From assembly GCA_963752755.1 (NCBI GenBank), contig CAVVZJ010000017.1, positions 1-64,000 of the forward strand: a stretch of 64,000 nucleotides of DNA, written 5' to 3'. Position numbers and translations under genes: made by a program. This stretch comes from CAVVZJ01 sp963752755 (GTDB lineage Bacteria; Planctomycetota; Planctomycetia; Isosphaerales; Isosphaeraceae). Shown one piece after another: positions 30,433-41,760 of the stretch. Numbering within the stretch: position 1 is the stretch's first letter; every line of letters begins with the position of its first letter. The notes beneath the pieces are model-generated. The model was given only the letters and a program-made list of their open reading frames with translations, searched no databases and had not been told where the DNA came from.

Positions 30433-32905
30433 CTAGACGTTGTCCCCTTCGGTGGAGGTGGCGCCCGGGCCGGTCTGCGCGTTCGCCCCCCACTGCCAGC
30501 CGCTGATCTCCGGCATGTCGTCGCCCCGGCGGGCGATGTACTGCTTGTGATCCAGGAGCTTCTCGTGGATCGCCTGCTTGAAGTAGGCGGCACGGGCGCC
30601 GAGCTGCGGCAGGCGGTCGATCACGTCCTCCACCAGGTGGAACCGGTCGAGGTCGTTGAGGACCACCATGTCGAACGGCGTCGTCGTCGTGCCCTCCTCC
30701 TTGTAGCCCCGGACGTGCAGGTTCTTGTGGTTCGTCCGCCGGTAGGTGAGCCGGTGGATCAGCCAGGGGTAGCCGTGGAAGGCGAAGATGATCGGCTTGT
30801 CCTTCGTGAACAGGGCGTCGAAGTCCTGGTCCGAGAGGCCGTGCGGGTGCTCGCTGGCCGGCTGCAGCTTCATCAGGTTCACGACGTTGACCACGCGGAC
30901 CTTCAGCTCCGGCAGGTGCTTGCGGATCAGGTCGACCGCGGCCAGGGTCTCCAGGGTCGGCACGTCGCCGCAGCAGGCCATCACCACGTCGGGCTCGCCC
31001 CCCTTGTCGTTGCTGGCCCACTCCCAGATGCCGAGGCCCATCGTGCAGTGCTTGATGGCCTGGTCCATGGTCAGCCACTGCGGCGCCGGCTGCTTGCCGG
31101 CGACGACGACGTTGACGTAGTTGCGGCTCCGCAGGCAGTGGTCGGTGACCGAGAGCAGGCAGTTGGCGTCGGGCGGCAGGTAGACGCGGATCACCTCGGC
31201 CTTCTTGTTGACGACGTGGTCGATGAAGCCGGGGTCCTGGTGGCTCAGGCCGTTGTGGTCCTGCCGCCAGACGTGCGAGCTGAGGAAGTAGTTGAACGAG
31301 GCGATCGGCCGCCGCCAGGGGATGTGGTTGCAGACCTTCAGCCACTTGGCGTGCTGGTTGAACATCGAGTCGATGATGTGGATGAACGCCTCGTAGCAGG
31401 AGAAGAAGCCGTGCCGGCCGGTCAGGAGGTAGCCCTCCAGCCAGCCCTGGCACTGGTGCTCGCTGAGCACCTCCATCACCCGGCCGTCGGGGCTGAGGTG
31501 GTCGTCCTCCGGGTAGAATCTCGGCCATGTAGCAGCGGTCGGTGACCTCCAGCACGTCCTGCCAGCGGTTCGAGTTGTTCTCGTCCGGGCTGAACAGGCG
31601 GAAGTTCTTGCTCTCGAGGTTCAGCTTCATGACGTCGCGGAGGAACTTGCCCATCACGCGGGCCGACTCGGCGGTCGTCTCGCCGGGGCTGGGCACGTCC
31701 ACGGCGTAGTCGCGGAAGTCCGGCAGCTTCAGGTCCCGCAGCAGCAGGCCGCCGTTGGCGTGCGGGTTGTCGCTCATCCGGCGGTGCCCCTTCGGGGGCA
31801 GCTCGGCCAGCTCGGGGACCAGCCGGCCCTGGGCGTCGAACAGCTCCTCGGGCCGGTAGCTCTTCATCCAGTCTTCGAGGATCTGGATGTGCTCGGGCTT
31901 GTCCATGTCGCCCATCGGCACCTGATGGCTCCGCCAGTAGCCCTCGCACTTCTTGCCGTCGATCTCCGGCGGGCAGGTCCAGCCCTTCGGCGTGCGGAAG
32001 ACGATCATCGGCCAGGCCGGCCGCGTCACGACCCCGTTGCGGCGGGCGTCGTCCTGGATCCGGCGGATCTCCGCCACGACCGCGTCGAGCACGCCGGCGA
32101 GCTGCTGGTGGACCGCTTCCGGCTCGTGCCCTTCGACGAAGTACGGCTTGTAGCCCATGCCCTCGAAGAACTTCTGCAGCTCGTCCTTCGGGATGCGGGC
32201 GAGGAAGCAGGGGTTGGCGATCTTGTAGCCGTTGAGGTGGAGGATCGGCAGCACGCAGCCGTCGCGGGCCGGGTTGAGGAACTTGTTGCCGTGCCAGCCG
32301 GTGGCGAGCGGCCCCGTCTCCGCCTCGCCGTCGCCGACGACGCAGGCGACGATCAGGTCGGGATTGTCGAACGCCGCCCCGTAGGCGTGGCTCAGGGCGT
32401 AGCCGAGCTCGCCGCCCTCGTGGATGCTGCCCGGCGTCTCCGGGGCGACGTGGCTGGGGATGCCGCCGGGGAAGCTGAACTGCTTGAACAGCCTCCGCAT
32501 CCCCTCCGCGTCCTGGCTGATCTCCGGATAGACCTCGCTGTAGGTCCCTTCGAGGTAGGCGTGGGCGACCAGCGACGGGCCGCCGTGCCCCGGGCCGATG
32601 ATGTAGATCATGTCCAGGTCATCGCGCTTGATGACCCGGTTGAGGTGCGTGCAGAGCATGTTCAGGCCCGGCGACGTGCCCCAGTGGCCGAGCAGCCGCG
32701 GCTTGATGTGCTCCCGCCTCAGCGGCTCCCTCAGCAGCGGGTTGTCGAGCAGGTAGATCTGCCCGACCGAGAGGTAGTTGGCCGCCCGCCAGTAGGCGTC
32801 GAGCTTGCGGAGTTCCTCCGGCGAGAGCGGTGCCTCCCGGCCCTGGGAATCGCCCGAAGGCGCGGCCGTCGCGGGGGGGGCTTGCGTCGTCAGCGTCGAG
32901 TCCAT
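30433..32905 (-). CDS. xfp: phosphoketolase (xylulose-5-P/fructose-6-P), frameshifted
   Basis: A thiamine-diphosphate enzyme that cleaves xylulose-5-P or fructose-6-P with phosphate to acetyl-phosphate. Start is the ATG at 32905. Blocks: YLSVGQIYLLDNPLLREPL, LGHWGTSPGLNMLCTHLNR, YIIGPGHGGPSLVAHAYLEG, VVGDGEAETGPLATGWHGN (cofactor binding), RTPKGWTCP and RSHQVPMG. A frame change near 31520 (MAEI joins YPEDDHLSPDG) leads to the second half: VMEVLSEHQCQGWLEGYLLT, GRHGFFSCYEAFIHI, HNGLSHQDPGFIDHV, FAFHGYPWLIHRLTYRR. Combined about 820 residues, as expected. With glgP, glgX and PPK2 it suggests a route from glycogen to acetyl-phosphate. Confidence 0.93.
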
Positions 32906-32957
32906 CGTACGGCTCCGTAGGGGACATCATCAGGCTTGCAATGCTCGACATCGAGGC

Positions 32958-33137
32958 TCATGGCCGCGCAACCCCGAGGCGGATCACCTCCCGGGCGATC
33001 ATGGACTCTTCGTCCTTCCGGATGACCCGGGCCCTGGCCCGGCCCGCGACCGCCGAGATCGGCGGCCCGCCGGCCGCGCTTCGCCCGTCGTCGAGGGCGA
33101 TCCCGAGGTCGCGTGCCGGTTCGCCTTCGACGCTCAT
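32958..33137 (-). CDS. small 59-residue protein overlapping its neighbour
   Basis: The ATG at 33137 overlaps the TGA of the upstream gene (ATGA), a strong coupling signal. It encodes MSVEGEPARDLGIALDDGRS and, at the other end, KDEESMIAREVIRLGVARP. No family is recognised. Its own stop again overlaps an ATG (ATGA at 32958-32961) that opens a 23-codon reading frame running into the start of xfp, which may act as a leader. Support is positional only. Confidence 0.5.
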   Translation of the reverse strand: MSVEGEPARDLGIALDDGRSAAGGPPISAVAGRARARVIRKDEESMIAREVIRLGVARP

Positions 33138-33796
33138 GGGGTCAGCCCGTGCCGCTTCGCGAACTCGCGACGCGACTCCTCACTGATGAAGTAGTAAGTC
33201 CGGCCGTCGTGGTCGAGCGTGGCCGCGGCGAAGTACTTCGGGAAGCTCACGCCCGCCACGGTGTCGGAGACCATCGCCCGCTCCTGGTACTGCTTCGTGG
33301 AGTGCAACTCCAGGTAGGCGTTGGCGAATTCGACGATGCGGTCGTCGAGCCACTTCGCCACCGCCGCCTCGTCGAACGACTCCAGCGGCATCTCCAGCTG
33401 CGCGTGCGGGTTGAACCGGAAGAAGACCGGGAGGATCTCCAGGTTGTAGTCGAGCAGGATGTGGCGGACGTCCGCGTCGTGGGTCAGCCGAAATCCGACG
33501 CGTACGACGCCCGCCAGCTCGGTCTTCACGTCGAGCGTGACCGACCGCGAGTAGAGCCGCTCGTTCTGGACCTGGGACGGAGACACGTCGAACTGGAGCC
33601 GATCCCGCAATCGTTCCAGCTTCTCCCGGGCGATCGGGACGATCCGGTCGGCGATCGGCAGGAACTTCTGGAACCGATCCGTGATCGCCTGCCGAGTGCT
33701 CTCCGCCTCCTCCTGGAAGGCCTTGACCCTCCCCTGGGCCTCCTCCACCACGGCATCGAGGCGGCTGTCGAGGTCATTCGTCGAAGATGGACTCAT
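33134..33796 (-). CDS. unknown protein with coiled-coil N terminus and YHS-like C terminus
   Basis: 220 residues, intact. The first 80 residues are a charged helix (LDAVVEEAQGRVKAFQEEAE), followed by a beta-rich middle (VTLDVKTELAGVVRVGFRLT; NLEILPVFFRFNPHAQLEM). The C-terminal segment SFPKYFAAATLDHDGRTYYF, then ISEESRREFAKRHGL, resembles a YHS domain without its Cys residues. It is the first gene of the leftward metabolic array and is coupled to the 59-residue gene. Function unknown; YHS-type segments often bind metal or haem-related ligands, but the residues for that are not evident. Confidence 0.62.
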   Translation of the reverse strand: MSPSSTNDLDSRLDAVVEEAQGRVKAFQEEAESTRQAITDRFQKFLPIADRIVPIAREKLERLRDRLQFDVSPSQVQNERLYSRSVTLDVKTELAGVVRVGFRLTHDADVRHILLDYNLEILPVFFRFNPHAQLEMPLESFDEAAVAKWLDDRIVEFANAYLELHSTKQYQERAMVSDTVAGVSFPKYFAAATLDHDGRTYYFISEESRREFAKRHGLTP

Positions 33797-33893
33797 CGGA
33801 CGATCCTTCCCTTGGTGCAGGAGTCAGGCCCACCGAACCGTATTCGACGCCGCCACACCGCCGACCAGTGAGGCATTCATCCGATCCGGCCAT

Positions 33894-33906
33894 TGGTAGG
33901 ATCTAC
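33894..33906. promoter_or_regulatory. palindrome upstream of the metabolic array
   Basis: A 13-base inverted repeat (GGTAG, GAT spacer, CTACC) lies about 100 bases before the first gene of the leftward array, within an AT-richer 240-base gap. The same gap holds two TTGACA-like hexamers on the minus strand near 33935-33955. It may be an operator for the adjacent response regulator; tentative. Confidence 0.3.
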
Positions 33907-34034
33907 CGTAACGATCTGGACGGATGACGCTCCTGTCAATTCTAACAGGCCATGTCAAATATTCTTGCAGTTCGGAACTCGATGAAGCCAGTCTCACTCG
34001 CACCCATCCGCCCGATGATGGCCGAAGCCGAGGG

Positions 34035-34472
34035 CTATTCGGTGCCAATCGAAGGGGAGACGAACGTCCTCCCCGCCAACGCCTCCCGGAGCGCCGGAAT
34101 GAGGTCGGAGGCCAGCCGCGACTTGATCACATAGCCCATCGCCCCCGCCGCGAGGCCGGCGCGGACGTAGTCTGGGTCGCCGTGGACCGTCAGGAAGACG
34201 ACCTTGGCCAGGGAGCCGGACGCCTGCAGTTGTCGGGCCGCTTCGATCCCGCCCAGGCCCGGCATCGAGACGTCGAGGATCAAGGCGTCGGGCCCGAGCC
34301 TGGCGGCCTCTTCGAGCGCCTCCCGCCCGTCGTGGGCCGTCGTGACGATCTCGAATTCCGGTTCGAGGAGCCGGACTTCCACCGCGAGGAATGCCTCGTG
34401 GTCGTCCGCCAAGAGGACGCGGGGCCGTCTCAAGGGAAACCCCCGATCGGTTCGTGGCCGGTGCGGACCCAC
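34035..34472 (-). CDS. single-domain response regulator (receiver only)
   Basis: 145 residues covering one receiver domain: VLLADDHEAFLAVEVRLLE (acidic pair), ALILDVSMPGLGG (phospho-acceptor Asp), VVFLTVHGDPDYV, and GYVIKSRLASDLIPALREA (conserved Lys). No output domain follows, so it ends about where a LuxR-type linker would start. It probably works as a phosphorelay intermediate or protein-protein switch with the kinase at 35320-37536, or competes with the LuxR-type regulator next to it, which it resembles. Confidence 0.82.
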   Translation of the reverse strand: MGPHRPRTDRGFPLRRPRVLLADDHEAFLAVEVRLLEPEFEIVTTAHDGREALEEAARLGPDALILDVSMPGLGGIEAARQLQASGSLAKVVFLTVHGDPDYVRAGLAAGAMGYVIKSRLASDLIPALREALAGRTFVSPSIGTE

Positions 34473-34615
34473 GCCCCTGCGTCGGCGCCTACGGGCCCGA
34501 GAAGGGCCGCGCCAAGAGCGTCGACGCGGGGGCGAGGATACACCGGTCGGGACGGCCGCCGATACTGGCAGAAGTGACAGGAGAGGCGGGGAAGAACGGA
34601 CAGGCCCGCGCCGTC

Positions 34616-35260
34616 CTAGATCGAGACGATGTGGTGCTTGATGGCGTACTGGACCAGCTCGGCGCTCGTCTTGATCCCGAGTTCCTCCATCATGCGGTAC
34701 TTGTGGAACGCGACGGTCCGCGCCTTGATCGCCAGGGTGTGGGCGATCTCCTTCATGGTGCGGCCCTCGGCCAGGAGTTGCAGGACCTCGCGCTGGCGCG
34801 TGCTCAACGGCTCAACATCCGAGGGCGCGCTCGCCTCTTGGATGAGCGAGCGGACCAGCCCCTGCGTGGTGAGCGGTGTGATGTACGAACGCCCCTGGTG
34901 AACTTCCTGGATCGCCTGGAACAGCTCCGAGGCGGCCGAGTTCTTGAGCAGGTAGCCGGAGGCCCCGGCCCGGAAGGCCTCCGCGGCGAGATCGGGGTCT
35001 TCGCTGACGGTCAGGAAGATCAGCTTGACCTCGGGCATGAGGTTCTTGAGCTGGCGCGCCGCGTCGAGCCCGTTGAGCCGCGGCATGGCGATATCCAGCA
35101 CAACGATCTCGGGGCGGAACTCCCGGGCCGCGTCGAGCAGGGCCCGGCCATCGGGGACGGCCGCCACGACGTCGCAGCTCGGCTGGAGGAGTTGTGCGAA
35201 CGCCTCCCGGAGCAGTCGATGGTCGTCCGCGAGCAAGACACGAGGGCGATTCATCAGCAT
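34616..35260 (-). CDS. NarL/LuxR-family response regulator
   Basis: 214 residues, intact. Receiver domain with LLADDHRLLREAF, IVVLDIAMPRLNGLDAARQ and GYLLKNSAASELFQAI. Output HTH at residues 150-210: PLSTRQREVLQLLAEGRTMK, EIAHTLAIKARTVAFHKYRM. It is a DNA-binding activator or repressor, most likely phosphorylated by the sensor kinase 59 bases upstream in the same direction. Probable targets include this locus and the energy-metabolism array on its 3' side, by position only. Confidence 0.9.
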   Translation of the reverse strand: MLMNRPRVLLADDHRLLREAFAQLLQPSCDVVAAVPDGRALLDAAREFRPEIVVLDIAMPRLNGLDAARQLKNLMPEVKLIFLTVSEDPDLAAEAFRAGASGYLLKNSAASELFQAIQEVHQGRSYITPLTTQGLVRSLIQEASAPSDVEPLSTRQREVLQLLAEGRTMKEIAHTLAIKARTVAFHKYRMMEELGIKTSAELVQYAIKHHIVSI

Positions 35261-35319
35261 TTTGCAAATCCTCGAATCTCACCGCATCATACCCGCGGCG
35301 GCTGCGACCCGGTAGCCCC

Positions 35320-37536
35320 TCACGACCGCCGCTCCGGATCGACCCCGTCGGGGCGCAGCGGGACCCGGACCTCGATCCGCGTGCCACCCATCGGCCGCGT
35401 GTCGATGGAGAGCTCGCCCTCGACAAGCAGGAGTCGCTCTCGCATGCTGACCAGCCCGAGCCGTCCCTCTGCCCGGGGGCTGCCGCTTTCGAACCCCACC
35501 CCGTCGTCGGCGATCCGCAGGCAGATCCCGGTGTTGTCGCCGATCAATTCGACCCGTGCCCGGCTGGCCCCGCTGTGCTTGACGACGTTCCGCAGGGCCT
35601 CTTGCGCGATCCGGTAGAGACAGAGCGCGACGTCGTCGGGGATCGCCGCCGGGACCTGCTGTGAGTCGAACTCGATGGTCTGGCCGTGGGCGGCGGCCAG
35701 CTCCTTGCCGAGGCCCCGGATGGCCGCCACGAGCCCGATTTGTTCGAGCTTCGACGGGTGCAGCACGGTCGAGAGGTCGTGGACGACCGAGGACAGGGCC
35801 TTCACTCGGTCCGACATCGCCTCCAGACGCTCACCCAGTCCGGGCCCGGAGGCCGGCGGATTCTGGCCGAGTAGGTCGAGGTGGACGGCTAGGAGCGCGA
35901 GTTCCTGGTTAAGATCGTCGTGCAGCTCTCGAGCGATCCGCCGGCGCTCGGCCTCCTGCGCCTGCAAGAGTTTCCCGGTGAGGGCCCGCAATTCACGCTG
36001 ACTCGCCCTCAAACTCTCGTCCGCACGCCTGCGCTCGGTGATGTCGACGACCGAGGCCAGGACCAAACGATCGGCGCCCGAAAGGATCGGGTTCAGGCCG
36101 ATCTCCACGAGGAACTCACTCCCATCCTTGCGCCTCCCGTACAGCTCCCGCCCCCCGCTCAGGAGGCGGCTGGTGGGCGAGGCTGGGAACCAGTCGCGGT
36201 GTTCGGAGTGTGGGCCACGAAACCGCTCCGGCACGAGCCTCTCCACGGGTTTGCCGACCAGCTCGTCCCGCTGATAGCCGAACAGGCGTTCCGCCTGCGG
36301 GTTGGCCAGGACGATCCTCCCATCCTGCCCGATCATGACCATCCCGCTCGGGGACGCGGCGACGGCCTGACGGAAGCGTTCGTCCGCGTGTCTCCGCCTC
36401 GCCCGCTCCCAGAACAGGACGACGATCAACGCGGCCTCGAAGGCGCAGAGCGAGAGGATGGCGACGATCCGCCACCTGTAGAGCTCCCAGAAGTCCGGCG
36501 GCTTCCCGACGACCACGCTGCCTGCCGGCAGGGCGTCCTCGCGGATGCCCCAGCGTCGCAGCTGTCGCCAGTCGAACAGGGATGCGTTCCCGGTCGATCC
36601 GGACGGGAGGATCCCCTCGAGCCTCTCGCCCGCGAGGACTCGCAGCGCCAGCCGGCCGGCCTTCTCGCCCTCGGCCTCGAAGCTCATCAGGCGGCCGCCG
36701 ACGATCCCGCGCCCCAGGTAGGTGCGATAGCACCCATAGACGGGGGCGTTCGCCGCCGCGGCGACGCGCTCGGCGACCTCCGCCGGCACGAACGTCTCGC
36801 CCCGGCCGTCCTCGAACACGTGGAGATAGAAGACAACCGTCCGTTCCGGCAGGTTGGCGATGGCTCGAAGCAGGTCGACCATCGGCAGGCCCACCAGATA
36901 GCGGAACTCCAGCGTCCCTTCCCGCTTGCGAAAGATCCTGCGAACCTCGCCCACCCAGTACGAGTCGGTCGCCGAGCGGCCCGCCACGATCGCGACGTGC
37001 CGTGTGCCCGGGTGGAGTCGGAGGGCCGTTTCCAGCGTCGCTTCGAGTTCCAGTCGCATCGGGTCCCCCGCGACGCTGGGGCCAAGGCTCCTGGCCTCCG
37101 CCTCCCGCCGCTCGATCGCGCCGAAGATCACCGGGACCCCCGGGAACGACCGTTCCCGATACCGCAGGACGAAGTCCAGCGAGGGACCGAGGGCCGGAAT
37201 GACGAGGTCGATCTTCCGGTCGGCGTACTTCCGGCGGAGGAAGTCCGCGAGCCGACTCTGGTACTCCGGGGTCGCAAATCGTGCCGCATCGAGGTACTCG
37301 TTATAGATCTCGATGGTCTCTCGCGAGGAGGACTTGAGCGTTGCGCGAAGGCTTCGATCGAGCCGGATGACACCCGGTTGCCCATCGCTCACCGGATAGA
37401 CGACCACAATTCGCCTCACGCCCTTTAGATCGGCAGCCTGGGCACCCGGGACCAGTCCGAGGGCCACCCAGAACAGCGATGCGATCCGCAACCGTCGCGG
37501 CGGCTTCGGCCCTCCAGGTGGTCTCCCGATCCTCAT
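35320..37536 (-). CDS. sensor histidine kinase with ABC substrate-binding-like sensor and PAS domain
   Basis: 738 residues, intact. Signal-like N terminus, then an extracytoplasmic domain of the ABC-transporter substrate-binding type (VVVYPVSDGQPGVIRLDRSL, VIFGAIERREAEARSLGPSV, APVYGCYRTYLGRGIVGGRL). A membrane helix follows at about residues 355-378 (WRIVAILSLCAFEAALIVVL). Next are a PAS domain (FRQAVAASPSGMVMIGQDGR), a HisKA_3 dimerisation domain with the phospho-His in ERRRIARELHDDLNQELALL, and a short HATPase (IAQEALRNVVKHSGASRARV; RLGLVSMRERLLLVEGELSI). This layout pairs with NarL-type regulators, as found here. The sensor type suggests binding of a small ligand outside the cell. Confidence 0.9.
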   Translation of the reverse strand: MRIGRPPGGPKPPRRLRIASLFWVALGLVPGAQAADLKGVRRIVVVYPVSDGQPGVIRLDRSLRATLKSSSRETIEIYNEYLDAARFATPEYQSRLADFLRRKYADRKIDLVIPALGPSLDFVLRYRERSFPGVPVIFGAIERREAEARSLGPSVAGDPMRLELEATLETALRLHPGTRHVAIVAGRSATDSYWVGEVRRIFRKREGTLEFRYLVGLPMVDLLRAIANLPERTVVFYLHVFEDGRGETFVPAEVAERVAAAANAPVYGCYRTYLGRGIVGGRLMSFEAEGEKAGRLALRVLAGERLEGILPSGSTGNASLFDWRQLRRWGIREDALPAGSVVVGKPPDFWELYRWRIVAILSLCAFEAALIVVLFWERARRRHADERFRQAVAASPSGMVMIGQDGRIVLANPQAERLFGYQRDELVGKPVERLVPERFRGPHSEHRDWFPASPTSRLLSGGRELYGRRKDGSEFLVEIGLNPILSGADRLVLASVVDITERRRADESLRASQRELRALTGKLLQAQEAERRRIARELHDDLNQELALLAVHLDLLGQNPPASGPGLGERLEAMSDRVKALSSVVHDLSTVLHPSKLEQIGLVAAIRGLGKELAAAHGQTIEFDSQQVPAAIPDDVALCLYRIAQEALRNVVKHSGASRARVELIGDNTGICLRIADDGVGFESGSPRAEGRLGLVSMRERLLLVEGELSIDTRPMGGTRIEVRVPLRPDGVDPERRS

Positions 37537-37916
37537 GGTTTCCCCGCATGATGCAGGCGTGCTCGAGTGCCGGCGACTCCCGGCAGGGTCTTTCGATTTC
37601 GATGCCGTCAGGCTGCCAGACAGTCCGTCGTCGGATAGACCACCATGCGCTAATTATATAGGGTCTTGAGCCCATCGTCACCCCACCCGCCGCACGGACC
37701 GTCGACGTCCGCAGTCGAAGGGCCCAAGCAGTTCCACCTCGTTCGACTCCCGGGATAAGATGGTCGGTCAACGGGTATCAGAGTCGGCCCTCACCGGCCG
37801 CGCCTCAGGCCCGTCGGACGATCTTGCCGGCGGCGTGAACCGCCGTCAGGCCGGGCGAAGCGACAGCCGTAGCCGAAGTCCAGACACCTTCGTATCGGGG
37901 GCACGCACTCCCTACC
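37537..37916. other. divergent intergenic region
   Basis: It lies between the leftward sensor kinase and the rightward Ser/Thr kinase, so it must hold promoters for both. An AT-rich patch (CTAATTATATAGGGTC, near 37650) is the most promoter-like part. No gene seen. Confidence 0.45.
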
Positions 37917-40132
<2,216 letters not shown>

Positions 40133-40515
40133 TCCAGTCCGCCATTGCCGCCGCCGGCCCGTTGAGCGTCAGGATCGGCTACTCCGACCTCCCCCTGCCG
40201 ACGAAGGCCACCGAGTCGGCGTTGGGGATGCGATCGCAGCGGAGAAAGCAACAACGCACCTGGCTTGCTGACCCTGGTCGAGAGCGTTTTGGCTTCTCGA
40301 AACACGCCTCCAAGGGGCTGTGCCGCAACGTGGCCGGCCCTCGATCCGCACCAGCCTCGCCGATCGCGTCCAAGGCGCCGATCCGACCTTGATCGGTCGT
40401 CCCTATCGCGGGCCCCGAGGTTCTGGCAAAATGATCGGCTGCCGCCCGGCCCCGGTCGCGACGCAATGCACCCGCCCCGAGACGACAAACCCGCCCCGAC
40501 GCGGAGCCACCGCCG
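40133..40515. other. intergenic region
   Basis: About 380 bases with no supported gene, RNA or repeat. Confidence 0.4.
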
Positions 40516-41661
40516 ATGACGACGCCGACGCTCGCCCGCGGGCTCGCGGGCCTCTCCCTCGCCTGCACCCTCGGCCTGTCCCTCCCCGCGGGCGCCCAGG
40601 AGCCGCCCGACTCCGTCGAGGCGATCAACGCCGCCTTCGCCCGAGACGTCCGCTAGCTCGAACGCCGCCGGATCGAGCAGCTCGCCCGCCTGGCCGAGGG
40701 GCAAAAGGGCGGAGCGGCCGAGGCGACCTATCGCGTCCTCTTCCAGGCGGCCCTGGACTCGGGGCTGTACCGCGAGGCCGAGCCGGTCGCCGAGCGCGTG
40801 CTGAAGGCCGGCGGCGCGTCCGCACCGCTGCTGTACCTCGCCCACGTGACGAATATCCTCGCCGAGGTCGATCGCGGGGCCTACCCGGAATCGCTCGACA
40901 GCGTCGCCGCGGCGGTCGCCGCCTCCGACGCGGCGCAGCCGGACGCCGACGCCCCGCCGCCCGGCTCCGTCCTGCCTTAGAGCGTAAAGCAAAACCCCCG
41001 GTCGAGGCCCGAATCCAGCTAAATTCCCGCTGCTTTGAGAGGTTTTGTTTTACGCTCTTAGGCCGTGCGGCTCTCGCTGGTCGAGACCTACTACCAGAAG
41101 CTCCTCCAAGCCGACCAGTTCGACATCGCCCGCCGCGCCTTCCGCCTGATCCGCGACAAGGCCCGCGACCCCGCCACCCGCGGACTGGCCGCCGACCGCC
41201 TCGCCCGCCTGGAGATGATCGGCCAGCCTGCGCCCCCGATCGTCGGCCGCGACATCGACGGCCGGCCCGTCCGCCTGGAGGACCTCCGCGGTGACGTCGT
41301 CCTCGTCGTCTTCTGGGCGAGCTGGTGCCTGCCCTGCGCCGCCGAGGCCGAGGAGCTCAAGGCCCTCGCCTCGAAGTACCGGGATCGGGGCCTCCGCATC
41401 CTCGGGATCAACGTCGATTCGCTCCAGGATCAGGGCCTCGACCGCGCCGAGATCCTCCCCCACGTCCGCCGCTTCCTGGTCGATCACGACATCGACTGGC
41501 CCAACGCGATCAACGCCCCCGGCGACGAGGACATCGCCCGGACCTACAAGGTCGAGGAGATCCCGGCCAACTTCCTCGTCGGCCGCGACGGCACGCTCCT
41601 GCACGCGGACCTCTCCGGCTCCCACCTCGAAGAGGTAGTCTCCAGGGCCCTCGCCCGCTGA
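40516..41661 (+). pseudogene. TlpA-like thioredoxin-fold protein, broken by nonsense codon and MITE insertion
   Basis: The ATG at 40516 opens a signal peptide (ARGLAGLSLACTLGLSLPAG). After VEAINAAFARDVR comes an in-frame TAG (40654-40656) where CAG is expected, then the frame continues RRRIEQLARLAEGQKGGAAE and LYREAEPVAERVLKAGGA. A 78-bp insertion at 40980-41057 interrupts it. Removing the insertion with one 3-bp target copy (81 bp) keeps frame, and the gene resumes VRLSLVETYYQKLLQADQFD, then a redoxin domain with FWASWCLPCAAEAEELKALA (CxxC) and EEIPANFLVGRDGTLLHADL. A TAG at the insertion junction remains. From GTG 41065 the redoxin half alone could still be made without a signal. Confidence 0.8.
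40980..41057. mobile_element. 78-bp MITE-like insertion with terminal inverted repeats
   Basis: The ends are GAGCGTAAAGCAAAACC and its near-perfect inverse GGTTTTGTTTTACGCTC (one mismatch in 17), flanked by TTA at 40977-40979 and 41058-41060. It encodes nothing and interrupts the TlpA-like gene. Its size, inverted ends and TA-containing target duplication fit a MITE mobilised by an IS630/Tc1-type transposase, which is not seen in this window. Confidence 0.75.
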
Positions 41662-41760
41662 GCCGCTCCCTCAAGGGGGGCGGAGAGGGACGTGGCCGGG
41701 GGATGGGCCCGGGTTCTCGCCCACGGCCCCGGCCGGTTTCCGGCCACCCTCGGCCGTCGC

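Noticed and set aside
28033..31545. A 1170-codon open frame on the plus strand
   Set aside because: Antisense to glgX and xfp, whose motifs are unambiguous.
40654..40656. Amber recoding (pyrrolysine-type readthrough)
   Set aside because: No sign of recoding genes, and the same gene is broken by an insertion; simple decay is likelier.
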